From: JAHDCJ01 sp039028895
Lineage (GTDB): Bacteria > Bacteroidota > Bacteroidia > Chitinophagales > Saprospiraceae
Length of the DNA stretch: 64,000 nt
NCBI GenBank assembly: GCA_039028895.1
Contig: JBCCHF010000023.1
Coordinates: 36,095-100,094 of the forward strand
Direction: 5' to 3'
Shown here: positions 1 to 8,456 of the stretch, piece after piece
Position numbering within the stretch: position 1 is the stretch's first letter
Layout: each line of letters opens with the position of its first letter
Made by a program: the position numbers and the translations under genes
The notes under the pieces: model-generated
Database searches by the model: none
What the model was told of the DNA's origin: nothing
The model's input: the letters and a program-made list of their open reading frames with translations, nothing else

Positions 1-554
1 AAGGGTATTTCCCACATTGGAAGATTTCGATATGGACTTGAATCCGGCACATTAAATCCTCGATGAATAGCTACCAGTTGCTTTAATCCTGCCAAAGATA
101 ATCGCTCAATTGCACCAAGCCACAAGTTTACATCTGGATTTATCGGGTTTTTGACAAAAACGGGGATATTAGTTCCGGAAAGCACCTGAGCAATTTCCTG
201 CATGGCGAAAGGACTTACTGTAGTGCGTGTGCCTATCCACAGCATGTCAATATCATGGTTCAATGCTGCTTCAATATGCCATGGAGTGGCTACTTCGATA
301 ATCACCGGCAACCTAGTGATCCTTCCAGCTTCTTTTAACCAGGGTAAGGCTTTCTCACCTATTCCTTCAAAGGAGTTGGGCCTTGTCCGAGGTTTCCAAA
401 TACCAGCACGTAGAATATGAGCTCCCTGGTTGGCTACACCTGTGCAGGAAAACAAAAGTTGATCATAAGATTCAGCGCTACAGGGGCCTGAAATGATGAT
501 TGGGCCATCATTTGGAAATCCAAACTCCCAATCGCTCATCTTTTCAATCTTCAT
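1..554 (-). CDS. 3-deoxy-7-phosphoheptulonate (DAHP) synthase, N-terminal part, cut by window edge
   Basis: Reading leftward from the ATG at 552-554 gives an open frame to the window edge (about 184 residues) with no stop. It shows the DAHP synthase type I-beta/KdsA-like signature: IISGPCSAES near residues 21-30, RAGIWKPRTRP near 50-60, DMLWIGTRTT near 108-117 and FVKNPINPD near 137-145. The enzyme condenses phosphoenolpyruvate with erythrose 4-phosphate in the first step of the shikimate pathway. In Bacteroidota this protein usually continues into a type II chorismate mutase domain; that part would lie outside the window, so bifunctionality is inferred. aroQ, a later shikimate gene, lies far away at 29.4 kb, so the pathway genes are scattered here. 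Confidence 0.9.
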   Translation of the reverse strand, partial: MKIEKMSDWEFGFPNDGPIIISGPCSAESYDQLLFSCTGVANQGAHILRAGIWKPRTRPNSFEGIGEKALPWLKEAGRITRLPVIIEVATPWHIEAALNHDIDMLWIGTRTTVSPFAMQEIAQVLSGTNIPVFVKNPINPDVNLWLGAIERLSLAGLKQLVAIHRGFNVPDSSPYRNLPMWEIP

Positions 555-694
555 AGGATTATTAAACTTTCAAAATTTTCTGAAAATAAAGATAGTTAAT
601 AAAAATTAAACCGTCAAGATAGGCTTTTGTTGTGTAGACGCATGAATTCAGAGGGGTAACAAAATATTCGATTTGAAATGTTTATCTTTCTAAC

Positions 695-1114
695 ATGAGT
701 AGAGAAAATTCCTTAAAGAATAAAATGGCTAACAGGGTAGCTGACTTTCTGGATGATCGATTTGATGAATACCGAGGTCAGATTTCTATAGATATATCTA
801 AAGGATTATCCAAACTTGCAGGAGTTATAGCAATCTGGACCATGATTATTTTATTCCTGGTTTTTTCAGGGTTAGCCATAGCCTTGGGCCTGGGGGCACT
901 TACCGGGTCCTACATCGCAGGTTTTGCCATAGTAGCCGTTATCCATATTCTAATTATGTACCTGGTCATGAAAAATCTGGGGAAATGGATTGAAGAGCCT
1001 ATTTTCAACATTTCAAAAAAAGCACTTCGCGGAAGCATAACGACTAGTGAGACTGATGAAAAACTGCTGGAAGAGGTAGTTAGGAAAATTGAAAAGGAAC
1101 GCCAGAATACTTAG
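695..1114 (+). CDS. Small two-helix membrane protein, holin-X (PF07332)-like
   Basis: This 139-residue protein has a charged amphipathic N-terminus (1-40), two adjacent hydrophobic segments (about 41-66 and 72-92) separated by a short glycine-rich turn, and a charged C-terminal tail. That is the layout of the 'phage holin family/Actinobacterial holin-X' group, which in Bacteroidota is normally a chromosomal inner-membrane protein of unknown role rather than a phage holin. No phage genes are nearby. It stands alone, is convergent with the VWA gene ending at 1121, and is separated from the DAHP synthase gene by a 140-base A/T-rich divergent spacer. The family assignment rests on layout and composition. 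Confidence 0.65.
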   Translation: MSRENSLKNKMANRVADFLDDRFDEYRGQISIDISKGLSKLAGVIAIWTMIILFLVFSGLAIALGLGALTGSYIAGFAIVAVIHILIMYLVMKNLGKWIEEPIFNISKKALRGSITTSETDEKLLEEVVRKIEKERQNT

Positions 1115-1120
1115 ACTGCA

Positions 1121-2263
1121 TCAGCTTTTGTCGAAAACCTCATTTCGATACATCCATTGCTTCCAACTTTCTTTTTTTATGGCTGCAGCCATCATTTCTG
1201 GAAACAGATCAGGTGTACAGGCAAAGCATGGAATATCAAGAGCCCCTAGAAAGCCGGCTACTCCCCTGTCATAAGAAGGAACACCTTCATCATCAAGTGC
1301 TAATAAGGCGATCATTTGTACACCAGTACTATTAATATCCGCAATTCGTTTTAAGAGTTCCTCCTGGTTACCACCTTCAAACAGGTCGGAAATTAAAATC
1401 ATAATGGTATCAGAAGGTCGTTTCACAAGGGTTTGCGCATAAGAAAGGGCCCGGTTAATATCTGTTCCTCCCCCAAGTTGTGTTCCAAACAATAACTCCA
1501 CCGGATCATTGAGCTGATTAGTCAGATCCACTACCGAGGTGTCGAATACAATCATATGCGTTTTTAATGATCTGATGGTTGCCATTACAGCACCGAAAAT
1601 ACTGGCATATACCACAGAAGATGCCATTGATCCGGATTGATCAACACAAAGAATTACATCTTTCAAGGCATTGCCTTTCCTTCCAAATCCGACAAGGTTT
1701 TCAGGTATAATGGTTCGTAATCCTGGCTGATAATGTTTTAGATTTTTAGTAATCGTACGCCGCCAGTCAATTTCATTGAGTTTAGGTCTTCGATTAACTA
1801 CTGCTCTGCTAATACTTCCTGAAATCGCTTGCTGCAATGGGCTCGCCATTTTTTTAATCAATTCATCAACTACTTTCCGAATAACAGATTTCGCTGTTTC
1901 TCTTGTTTTTGAGGGCATTACTTTATTAAGCGAAAGTAACGTGCCTACTAAGTTGACGTCAGGTTCTACTGCATCCAGCAATTCTGGTTCAAGGAGCATT
2001 TGATCCAATCCAAGTCGGTCAATGGCATCGCGTTGCATCACGCGGATAACGGATGATGGAAAATATTTTCTGATATCTCCTAGCCACCTGTTAATTCCTG
2101 GAGAAGAGCTACCTAGATTCCCGGTTCTTTCTGGTTCATATAACTGTTCAAGAGCCTCATCCATACCTTCTTCTTCATCTGATAAGGACAATGAGGCTTC
2201 AGGATCAGAGGATGCACCTAATATCAAACGCCATCTTTTTTGCATAATTTCATTTTCCATCAT
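1121..2263 (-). CDS. yehP: VWA domain (CoxE/YehP-like) protein
   Basis: A 380-residue protein with a helical N-terminal half and a von Willebrand A domain from about residue 200. The metal-ion adhesion site is intact: DQSGS (Asp208, Ser210, Ser212), GGTDI (Thr267) and ISDL (Asp293). Length and order match E. coli YehP (378 residues), whose function is unknown. It is the last gene of a five-gene leftward cluster; its ATG overlaps the TGA of the DUF5682 gene (ATGA), a sign of translational coupling. In MoxR/VWA pairs the AAA+ ATPase is thought to remodel targets presented through the VWA domain; here that is inference from the family. Confidence 0.85.
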   Translation of the reverse strand: MMENEIMQKRWRLILGASSDPEASLSLSDEEEGMDEALEQLYEPERTGNLGSSSPGINRWLGDIRKYFPSSVIRVMQRDAIDRLGLDQMLLEPELLDAVEPDVNLVGTLLSLNKVMPSKTRETAKSVIRKVVDELIKKMASPLQQAISGSISRAVVNRRPKLNEIDWRRTITKNLKHYQPGLRTIIPENLVGFGRKGNALKDVILCVDQSGSMASSVVYASIFGAVMATIRSLKTHMIVFDTSVVDLTNQLNDPVELLFGTQLGGGTDINRALSYAQTLVKRPSDTIMILISDLFEGGNQEELLKRIADINSTGVQMIALLALDDEGVPSYDRGVAGFLGALDIPCFACTPDLFPEMMAAAIKKESWKQWMYRNEVFDKS

Positions 2264-4512
2264 CCGCCCATTAATAATTTCAGTGTTGGAATCACTTTTT
2301 CAGCTCTTTCCAGGTTGATCTCAGTTGTATTTTCTTTAAATACTGAAGCAGCCATTGGACCTTTCGAGGCCAGTTTCAGCATTTGTTCTTTTTCTGGTCC
2401 AGAGAATCTTGCAAATGAACGCCTGATCAGGGGTAAACATTCAACAAATTCTGGTTCAGGAATTCCAGCTACCCAGTCGTCTACAATTTGCCAAAGTTTT
2501 GGTTGGTGAATGAGTAATAAGCCCGACCCTACCAGGAATCCTTCGATCCATCCTGCAGACGATGCAGAATTATTGGCTGTCGATAAGCCGAAGCTTAACA
2601 AGCTAGCAGTTTCATCAACATTCAATTTTCCTTTGTCAAATAATATTCTGGTTGATGCTCCTTTTAGGATTGGGTTGATATTTTTTGCAGCAGTTAAACG
2701 GGTTAATGCCGTTTGCCACATATCATGGAAAACGGGGTCATTCAGAATACCAATGGCCTGATTGGTTTCCATAAAATGGTTGAACATCTTGCGAGAAGTC
2801 TCCTCATTCAGTCCGGCACAGGCTTTTGAAAGAGAGATACAAATCCTTGGTACCAACTTCTTGACTACTTTCCTGATCACTTCCTTATTCATGCCCCTTG
2901 CTGATCCTATCTGTAATATTTTGACCAGTCGTGAAAGTGATGCCATAAGGTCCTGGATATCCCGGCTTATTGCTGCAAGCTCATCGATTTTTAAAATCAA
3001 TGATTCAATGACTTCTACCAGGTCTGCTTTTAAAGCAATATCGGTCAGGTCAGTAATTTTAGATAGTGAATCTGCCTTTTGAGCATTGAATTGGGTTTTA
3101 TTCAGCGCTGCCTCGTATACTGTATTTCCCCACATACCGGCTTCGATAATTGCAATTGAGAAATAGACTTTCCATTCGAGGGCCCATCGCTCGTGAAAGC
3201 TGCCTTTTTTGGTTCGCGCAACTTTTTTGATCTTACCCCATTTGATCCCTAATAGCTGTAACCGATGCAATAGATGACTTACTTCGATATGGGTTTGCTC
3301 CCTGATGTTTAACTCTTTGGTAAATTTTCCTGGTGCCTGGTATTCCTTGTTTAGTAAACCATTCTTGTTTTTTATGCACCTATGGGCCTCCAAGTCTTGC
3401 TGAAGTGGAAGTTGAGGAATTTCAGAAGAAACATTGCCAATTCTGTCTCCGATAATGAGCTTTTTCTCTATCAGCTTCATCGGTTCATCATATCCTCCAC
3501 AAAAAATACTTTTTGCGGATTCATGCAATTCTGCAATGCCTGGTATAGGCAGTTCGCGTAAAGCGGCAAGACATTCCGCTAATCTGACTGCCTCAATCAC
3601 ATGCGCTGAAGAAGCATCTAGATCCTCTTTACGCATTAATCGGGCCACTTGGGTCATCCAGACCAGCACTACAGCTTTGCTTTCTTCGAAAAGGAAATGA
3701 TACCAGGCTGGGGAAATCACACCTGCTCCATAACCACTAAATCTGGATAGTCTTTCATAGGACCAAGGTATCCAGGTGGATTTTGTGGCAACTTTTTTCA
3801 AACCTTTGAGTAATGCCTTATCTTTTCCCACTGCCTGGTACTCCGGATCAAGTACCGGACTATGATAGGCACCACAAACAACTGCTATTTTTTCAAAACC
3901 TTCTTTTTTAGCCTGCCTGATTGATTGTCGCATAAATGCTTCCCGACGTTGTTCTGAAATAGGTTCGGGATAATCCAGGTTATCTCTTAGCAAGCCAATC
4001 ATATCTTTAATAAAAGAAAAGATATGCGCTTCATGCTCACGATGTTCAAAAGATACTTCCCACCATCGCTCGCTATCTTCATAGCCAGAAAGACTGGCCA
4101 GGTACCCAAGTGGGTCTGCTGAAATCATTTCCTTTTCAAGATCCTTTGCAGGTTCGGCTTCTTCTACATTTTCAATTTGGGAACTTTCCGGCTGAGGTGC
4201 CAGACAATAGTACTGTGGTAAGTCGATAAAGCGGACCTCAGCTTTTGTTTCAAGCCCAAATTTAATGGCTTGCCATTCCGGAGAAAACGCAGCAAAAGGG
4301 AAATAAACAGCATCTCGTAAATTCTTCGGATTAAAGACTAGTAAGGCTACTGGCGGATCCATGGCTTTATTAGCAACATGATGGATCATATTATTGGCAT
4401 CTGGCGGTCCTTCAATGAGGATCGCATCAGGCTCGAAAGCCTTTAATGCTTTTAAAAGGCTTTTTGCCGAACCTGGCCCATGATGTCTAATCCCAAAAAT
4501 CTCAAGCTGCAT
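2260..4512 (-). CDS. yehM: DUF5682 (YehM-like) protein of MoxR-VWA cluster
   Basis: A 750-residue protein beginning IFGIRHHGPGSA (residues 5-16) followed by ILIEGPPDA (31-39), the recognisable start of DUF5682 proteins; E. coli YehM has similar length and gene order. A later segment near residues 213-222 reads VVCGAYHSPVL. The spaced His/Glu/His motifs recall the TraB/EreA/ChaN (Tiki) superfamily of putative metal-dependent hydrolases; I infer that relation and have not tested it. The long C-terminal part (from about 330) is helical with no motif I recognise. It lies between the MoxR ATPase (48-base gap) and the VWA gene (4-base overlap), so the three are probably made together. Confidence 0.75.
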   Translation of the reverse strand: MQLEIFGIRHHGPGSAKSLLKALKAFEPDAILIEGPPDANNMIHHVANKAMDPPVALLVFNPKNLRDAVYFPFAAFSPEWQAIKFGLETKAEVRFIDLPQYYCLAPQPESSQIENVEEAEPAKDLEKEMISADPLGYLASLSGYEDSERWWEVSFEHREHEAHIFSFIKDMIGLLRDNLDYPEPISEQRREAFMRQSIRQAKKEGFEKIAVVCGAYHSPVLDPEYQAVGKDKALLKGLKKVATKSTWIPWSYERLSRFSGYGAGVISPAWYHFLFEESKAVVLVWMTQVARLMRKEDLDASSAHVIEAVRLAECLAALRELPIPGIAELHESAKSIFCGGYDEPMKLIEKKLIIGDRIGNVSSEIPQLPLQQDLEAHRCIKNKNGLLNKEYQAPGKFTKELNIREQTHIEVSHLLHRLQLLGIKWGKIKKVARTKKGSFHERWALEWKVYFSIAIIEAGMWGNTVYEAALNKTQFNAQKADSLSKITDLTDIALKADLVEVIESLILKIDELAAISRDIQDLMASLSRLVKILQIGSARGMNKEVIRKVVKKLVPRICISLSKACAGLNEETSRKMFNHFMETNQAIGILNDPVFHDMWQTALTRLTAAKNINPILKGASTRILFDKGKLNVDETASLLSFGLSTANNSASSAGWIEGFLVGSGLLLIHQPKLWQIVDDWVAGIPEPEFVECLPLIRRSFARFSGPEKEQMLKLASKGPMAASVFKENTTEINLERAEKVIPTLKLLMGG

Positions 4513-4560
4513 GGATATTCGCTTTCCCTTTCATATTCAGTTTGTTAGATAAATTGATGG

Positions 4561-5670
4561 TCAGGCCGATAAAATAGTTTTGCAGGCCCTGTAAAGGTCG
4601 CTCCATCCTTTGCGCTCTTTGACCACTGTTTCAAGATATTCTCTCCATGCAATTACGTCCTGATTAGGATCTTTGATAATCGCCCCGGTTAGTCCTGCGG
4701 CAAGGTCAGCAGCACTTAGGGTACCATCCCCAAAATGAGCTGCCAACGCCTGACCACTATTGATCACAGAAATCGCTTCGGCTGTGCTTAATGTGCTTCC
4801 AGGAACCTTCAATCTCGTTTTGCCATCCATGGTTTTTCCGGAACGCAATTCTCGGAAAATCGTTACCAGGCGCTTAATTTCTTTCAGGGGTGCTGCTTGG
4901 GCTGGAAGATCTAATGCCTTTCCGATTTTCTCAACTCTTGTCTTGACAATTTTTACTTCTTCTTCCAACGTGGCGGGCAATGGAAGAACTACCGTATTGA
5001 ACCTGCGCTTTAAAGCGGATGACAGTTCATTAACCCCTCTGTCCCTATCGTTGGCAGTAGCAATTATATTAAATCCTTTTTGTGCCTGGACCTCCATCCC
5101 AAGTTCAGGAATGGGTAATGATTTTTCTGACAGCATGGTAATCAGCGTATCCTGAACGTCTGATGGAATTCGGGTAAGCTCTTCCACCCTTGCAATTTTT
5201 CCATGCTCCATGGCTGTCATCAATGGACTGGGTACCAATGCATTTTTTGATGGGCCCTCTGCAAGTAATCGTGCATAATTCCAACCATAACGCATAGCTT
5301 CTTCGCTCATACCTGCAGTACCTTGTACAAGTAAAGTGGAGTTTCCAGAGATGGCTGCTGCCAAATGTTCGGAAACCCAGGTTTTTGCAGTTCCAGGGAT
5401 ACCAACAAGAAGCAAAGCCCTGTCAGTAGCAAGGGTAGCTACCGCAACTTCGATCAATCGCCTGTTACCAAAATACTTTGGCTCAATTTCCTGTCCGCTT
5501 TCCAATTTCCCGCCAAGGATATATAAAACGACGGCCCATGGAGAAAGCACCCAATTTGTTGGTTTAGAACGGGTGTCCTCTTTTGCAATTGCTTTTAACT
5601 CCTCAGCAAACTGGGTCTCCGCATGGGGTCGGATAAAATTATCCTTTTGTTTTGTCGCTTTTTTTGCCAT
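4561..5670 (-). CDS. yehL: MoxR-family AAA+ ATPase (YehL-like)
   Basis: A 369-residue AAA+ ATPase. Walker A is GIPGTAKT. The Walker B position reads ARVEEL, so the usual Asp-Glu pair is Glu-Glu. Sensor 1 is ATANDRD, followed by an arginine-rich ALKRRFN stretch. I place the start at the ATG at 5668-5670; a TTG two codons upstream is less likely. This ATPase should act on a partner through the VWA protein encoded two genes on. The gene starts 2 bases from the DUF5691 stop codon, so the pair is tightly coupled. E. coli YehL is the closest named relative known to me; its cellular role is unknown. Confidence 0.88.
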   Translation of the reverse strand: MAKKATKQKDNFIRPHAETQFAEELKAIAKEDTRSKPTNWVLSPWAVVLYILGGKLESGQEIEPKYFGNRRLIEVAVATLATDRALLLVGIPGTAKTWVSEHLAAAISGNSTLLVQGTAGMSEEAMRYGWNYARLLAEGPSKNALVPSPLMTAMEHGKIARVEELTRIPSDVQDTLITMLSEKSLPIPELGMEVQAQKGFNIIATANDRDRGVNELSSALKRRFNTVVLPLPATLEEEVKIVKTRVEKIGKALDLPAQAAPLKEIKRLVTIFRELRSGKTMDGKTRLKVPGSTLSTAEAISVINSGQALAAHFGDGTLSAADLAAGLTGAIIKDPNQDVIAWREYLETVVKERKGWSDLYRACKTILSA

Positions 5671-5672
5671 AA

Positions 5673-7208
5673 TCAATTTTGAATATTATGATTAAATTTT
5701 TTCCTGAATTTCAGGACATCTAAAAACTCTGTTACTTCTTTTTCCCAACTCTGCCAAATTCTGGAATTCCGTGGCCAGATAAATTCAATCTTATCAACGA
5801 TACGAGGATTGGACTGATAGGCGGCTTTTTTGAGCAGGCTCCTGTAGTGCCAGCCATTCCAATATCTTGAGGTTTCAAATCCCATCCACCTACTCAATGC
5901 CGCGGTTACAGATAAGGTTAACTTATTACTCCAATTAAGCTCCGTCTTTTTCAAAATCTGGCAGGCCAGGTGGCCTTCCGGAAGAAGATCTTTTTCTGAT
6001 GCAATCCATTTATCTGAAACTTTCTGAAAGGCCTTTTGTGAAAGCTGTGGGAAAATTGGATTAAAATTCAAATTCTGGAACCGACTCTTTTCCTTATTGG
6101 TAAATCCAAAATCAAGGAGTGCTATCATCCAGGCTTCATTTTCGTGAAGTGCACTTGATTCAATTAAGGCCTGGACCAACATTTCACTCCATTCCGATCT
6201 TACAAAAACTCTCAGGCAATCGGCTGAATCCATTTCAAAAGCTTCTTCCCATCGGGCTGGTGGTGTGATTGAGATCATCTGTCCCAGACGACTGACTTTG
6301 ACGCCACCTTTAAACCATTGTGCGGCGGGATCAATGCCATCTCGGATCATTTCCGGAGTACATTTTTCCGGCAAGGAAACGGATAGCTTAGGTTTAGTCC
6401 CAGCGGCTCTTTTTAGAACCAGGAGTTTTTTTAAACGATTAAAAACACGAGAAGACAATTCGGAACCAGGTAACATAGCCAACAATCTAGCGGCTAGTTT
6501 TCTGATTTCTTTGCGTCGAAAATCAAGGCAAAACTCCAGGAACGGTTCATCGCCCATACTCAGTCCAACTATCAGCAATTTCAGGAAATCCTGTTTGTCC
6601 TGTAGGCTGTCTACCTCCCAAGTAGACCTTATTAATGTAATGGCATGAGGGGGATCCGTCTCTCTTAATGACCGAATCAAATCAATTCGCTGTTTTTTAT
6701 TTCCAGTCTGCCAGTATTCAAGCATGGGCTGTATGGAAAAATAATTCCAATCCGGATTCTTCGAAATGAGCCATGAGGCTTTTTCATCTAAAACTGCGTT
6801 TAACAGGTTTTGAATTGCTGGCTTTGACCTGCATATATCTAATATATCGGGAAGCATTTCATCTGGCAGGCGTTTTCCGGATGTTTTCAAAATCAATAAA
6901 AACTCAGGTAATGCGCTTTCGAATGGTCCGTACAAAATTTCTTTCAGGTCACCTGATGCTGCCAGGCCTATATCCTCTCCCGTTTTGTTACCATCAAATG
7001 CCTTTGGCTTACCTTCAAATTTTGCAGGTTTGTAACCAGCAGTTTTGAGGTGATACATGTAGGTTGCAGCCTCCAGGTATTTTTCTTCTGTGGAGACGCT
7101 ATTGTCTGTCAGAAACTGTTGAATGACAGGATCTTCGATAACCCCATCCGATGTTCGGTCTGTTCCGATAAGTGCCGACTTCACCAAATTGTTCCAGGGT
7201 AGATTCAA
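5673..7208 (-). CDS. DUF5691 helical protein of MoxR-VWA cluster
   Basis: A 511-residue, mostly helical protein with an opening (NLPWNNLVKSALIGTDRT) typical of DUF5691 proteins, which occur with SWIM, MoxR, DUF5682 and VWA genes. No catalytic motif is visible; leucine-rich paired helices between about residues 150 and 260 suggest a HEAT-like scaffold, by inference. The start is TTG at 7206-7208, five bases after the stop of the upstream gene; there is no nearby ATG that keeps the conserved N-terminus, so the TTG start is probably real. It is followed within 2 bases by the ATPase gene. Confidence 0.7.
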   Translation of the reverse strand: MNLPWNNLVKSALIGTDRTSDGVIEDPVIQQFLTDNSVSTEEKYLEAATYMYHLKTAGYKPAKFEGKPKAFDGNKTGEDIGLAASGDLKEILYGPFESALPEFLLILKTSGKRLPDEMLPDILDICRSKPAIQNLLNAVLDEKASWLISKNPDWNYFSIQPMLEYWQTGNKKQRIDLIRSLRETDPPHAITLIRSTWEVDSLQDKQDFLKLLIVGLSMGDEPFLEFCLDFRRKEIRKLAARLLAMLPGSELSSRVFNRLKKLLVLKRAAGTKPKLSVSLPEKCTPEMIRDGIDPAAQWFKGGVKVSRLGQMISITPPARWEEAFEMDSADCLRVFVRSEWSEMLVQALIESSALHENEAWMIALLDFGFTNKEKSRFQNLNFNPIFPQLSQKAFQKVSDKWIASEKDLLPEGHLACQILKKTELNWSNKLTLSVTAALSRWMGFETSRYWNGWHYRSLLKKAAYQSNPRIVDKIEFIWPRNSRIWQSWEKEVTEFLDVLKFRKKFNHNIQN

Positions 7209-7212
7209 AGGT

Positions 7213-8178
7213 CTAGATTTTTAAGTTTACAAGTCGACCATCAATATGGGCAGATAAAGGAAATAATGCTTTACCATTCCATTCTCCAAACACTGAACAC
7301 GGATGCCCTCCGCTAAAGGCTAATAGTTTCCAACTGGACAGATCATGATCCAGGCATGGAATGATGTTATTTTCCTGGTCAACCAGAAAAAACTGATCAT
7401 CATTGATCACGGGAAAAACATTATCCAGAAAAAATGGAAAAGTTCTCATCCACGGAGATTGGCTGATACTATGTGAATACTTAGACAAAAACTGGTCAAA
7501 ATCCCGGTATCCAGGAGGCAACGTCTGAAAAGGAATAATATCATAAGGAGCTGAAAATATTCCCCGTAAGGGAATACTTCCCGGATAAAAAACAATTTCT
7601 CCTTTCAGGGTCGCACCGAAGGTGTATGATTCAGTAAACTCTCGTGCTCCGTGGGCATAATCCCTGATTTGGAGCATTTGTCCCGTGCTCGTGCCCAAAA
7701 GCCATGTTCTCCTTACTTTAAGATCTTCTTCTACGGATTCCAAAACTCCTATAATCAACCAATTATCGCTGGATTTTTGGCCGTTCAGCACATCCTCTTT
7801 TCTTATGGAAATTCCGGCAAATGTCTTAACGTCAGTGGCTAACTCAGGAGGAAGATCATTAATCCGTCGGAAAGCCTTTATCAACATGTACAGCTGTGTC
7901 ATTTTTTCCAACATCTTTGCCGGCCAATTGGGTTGACTGGCAGGGATAAGGGCCATTTGCTTGATTATCCGGTCCGCACCTTTAACCTGGCTGTCTGTCA
8001 TTCTGGACGCCATCGAAGTCCAAAAACTATAAGGCTGGCTCTCTAAAGCAGCAAGTCCCTGCCTCAGAATGTCAATCATCCATGTTTCAAGATCATTCAA
8101 ACCACTCAACATACGAGCATGCCTTTTGGCTTCTCTTTTTTGTTTGGCAATTTGTTTTTTTTGATCCTCCGGAGTCAT
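7213..8178 (-). CDS. C-terminal region of a SWIM zinc-finger (YehQ-like) protein, SWIM finger absent
   Basis: This 321-residue product starts with a basic helix (KKQIAKQKREAKRHARMLSG) followed by LNDLETWMIDILRQGLAAL, which corresponds to the region that follows the zinc finger in SWIM proteins encoded at this position of the cluster. No CxCx(n)CxH motif is present, and the A/T-rich 278 bases upstream contain no coding sequence for one. It is therefore either a naturally shortened family member or the result of a 5' deletion. It is the first gene of the five-gene cluster and is followed after 4 bases by the TTG start of the DUF5691 gene. Assignment rests on context and local similarity recalled from the family. 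Confidence 0.6.
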   Translation of the reverse strand: MTPEDQKKQIAKQKREAKRHARMLSGLNDLETWMIDILRQGLAALESQPYSFWTSMASRMTDSQVKGADRIIKQMALIPASQPNWPAKMLEKMTQLYMLIKAFRRINDLPPELATDVKTFAGISIRKEDVLNGQKSSDNWLIIGVLESVEEDLKVRRTWLLGTSTGQMLQIRDYAHGAREFTESYTFGATLKGEIVFYPGSIPLRGIFSAPYDIIPFQTLPPGYRDFDQFLSKYSHSISQSPWMRTFPFFLDNVFPVINDDQFFLVDQENNIIPCLDHDLSSWKLLAFSGGHPCSVFGEWNGKALFPLSAHIDGRLVNLKI

Positions 8179-8403
8179 TCAAAATTATTTTTGTTTGATG
8201 CTATAAAGATAAGAAAAATATAACTATTTTGCGCAAAAATTAATAAGTTTAAACAAAAAAATTACACTAATACATTGTTAGTATTGTCCCAAAAACAAGT
8301 ACATCAAACACTAATATCAACAATAATGATTATGGAAAGTATAAATTTTGGGAACGAATACGGCATGAAATTCGTAATTCAAATGTAGGATATTTTTACT
8401 TTC

Positions 8404-8433
8404 TTGTAGATAGTCCACAATTCGGATAATTTG
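8404..8433 (+). promoter_or_regulatory. Candidate Bacteroidota-type promoter of the GH3/serine hydrolase gene
   Basis: TTG at 8404-8406 is separated by 20 bases from TAATTTG at 8427-8433, close to the TTTG/TAnnTTTG pattern of the Bacteroidota primary sigma factor, with a -7 box one base shorter than consensus. The start codon follows 23 bases later. Confidence 0.4.
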
Positions 8434-8456
8434 TCAACAGTTCTCAACCTCTGAAA

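Noticed and set aside
202..420. Rightward open frame of 72 codons
   Set aside because: It lies antisense to the DAHP synthase coding region, whose motifs are unmistakable, and has no family-like sequence.
695..1114. Holin-like gene considered as a prophage remnant
   Set aside because: No lysin, structural or regulatory phage genes are adjacent, and the family is widespread as a chromosomal membrane protein.
4760..5155. Rightward 131-codon frame
   Set aside because: Antisense to the MoxR ATPase gene; composition is that of a reverse-frame shadow.
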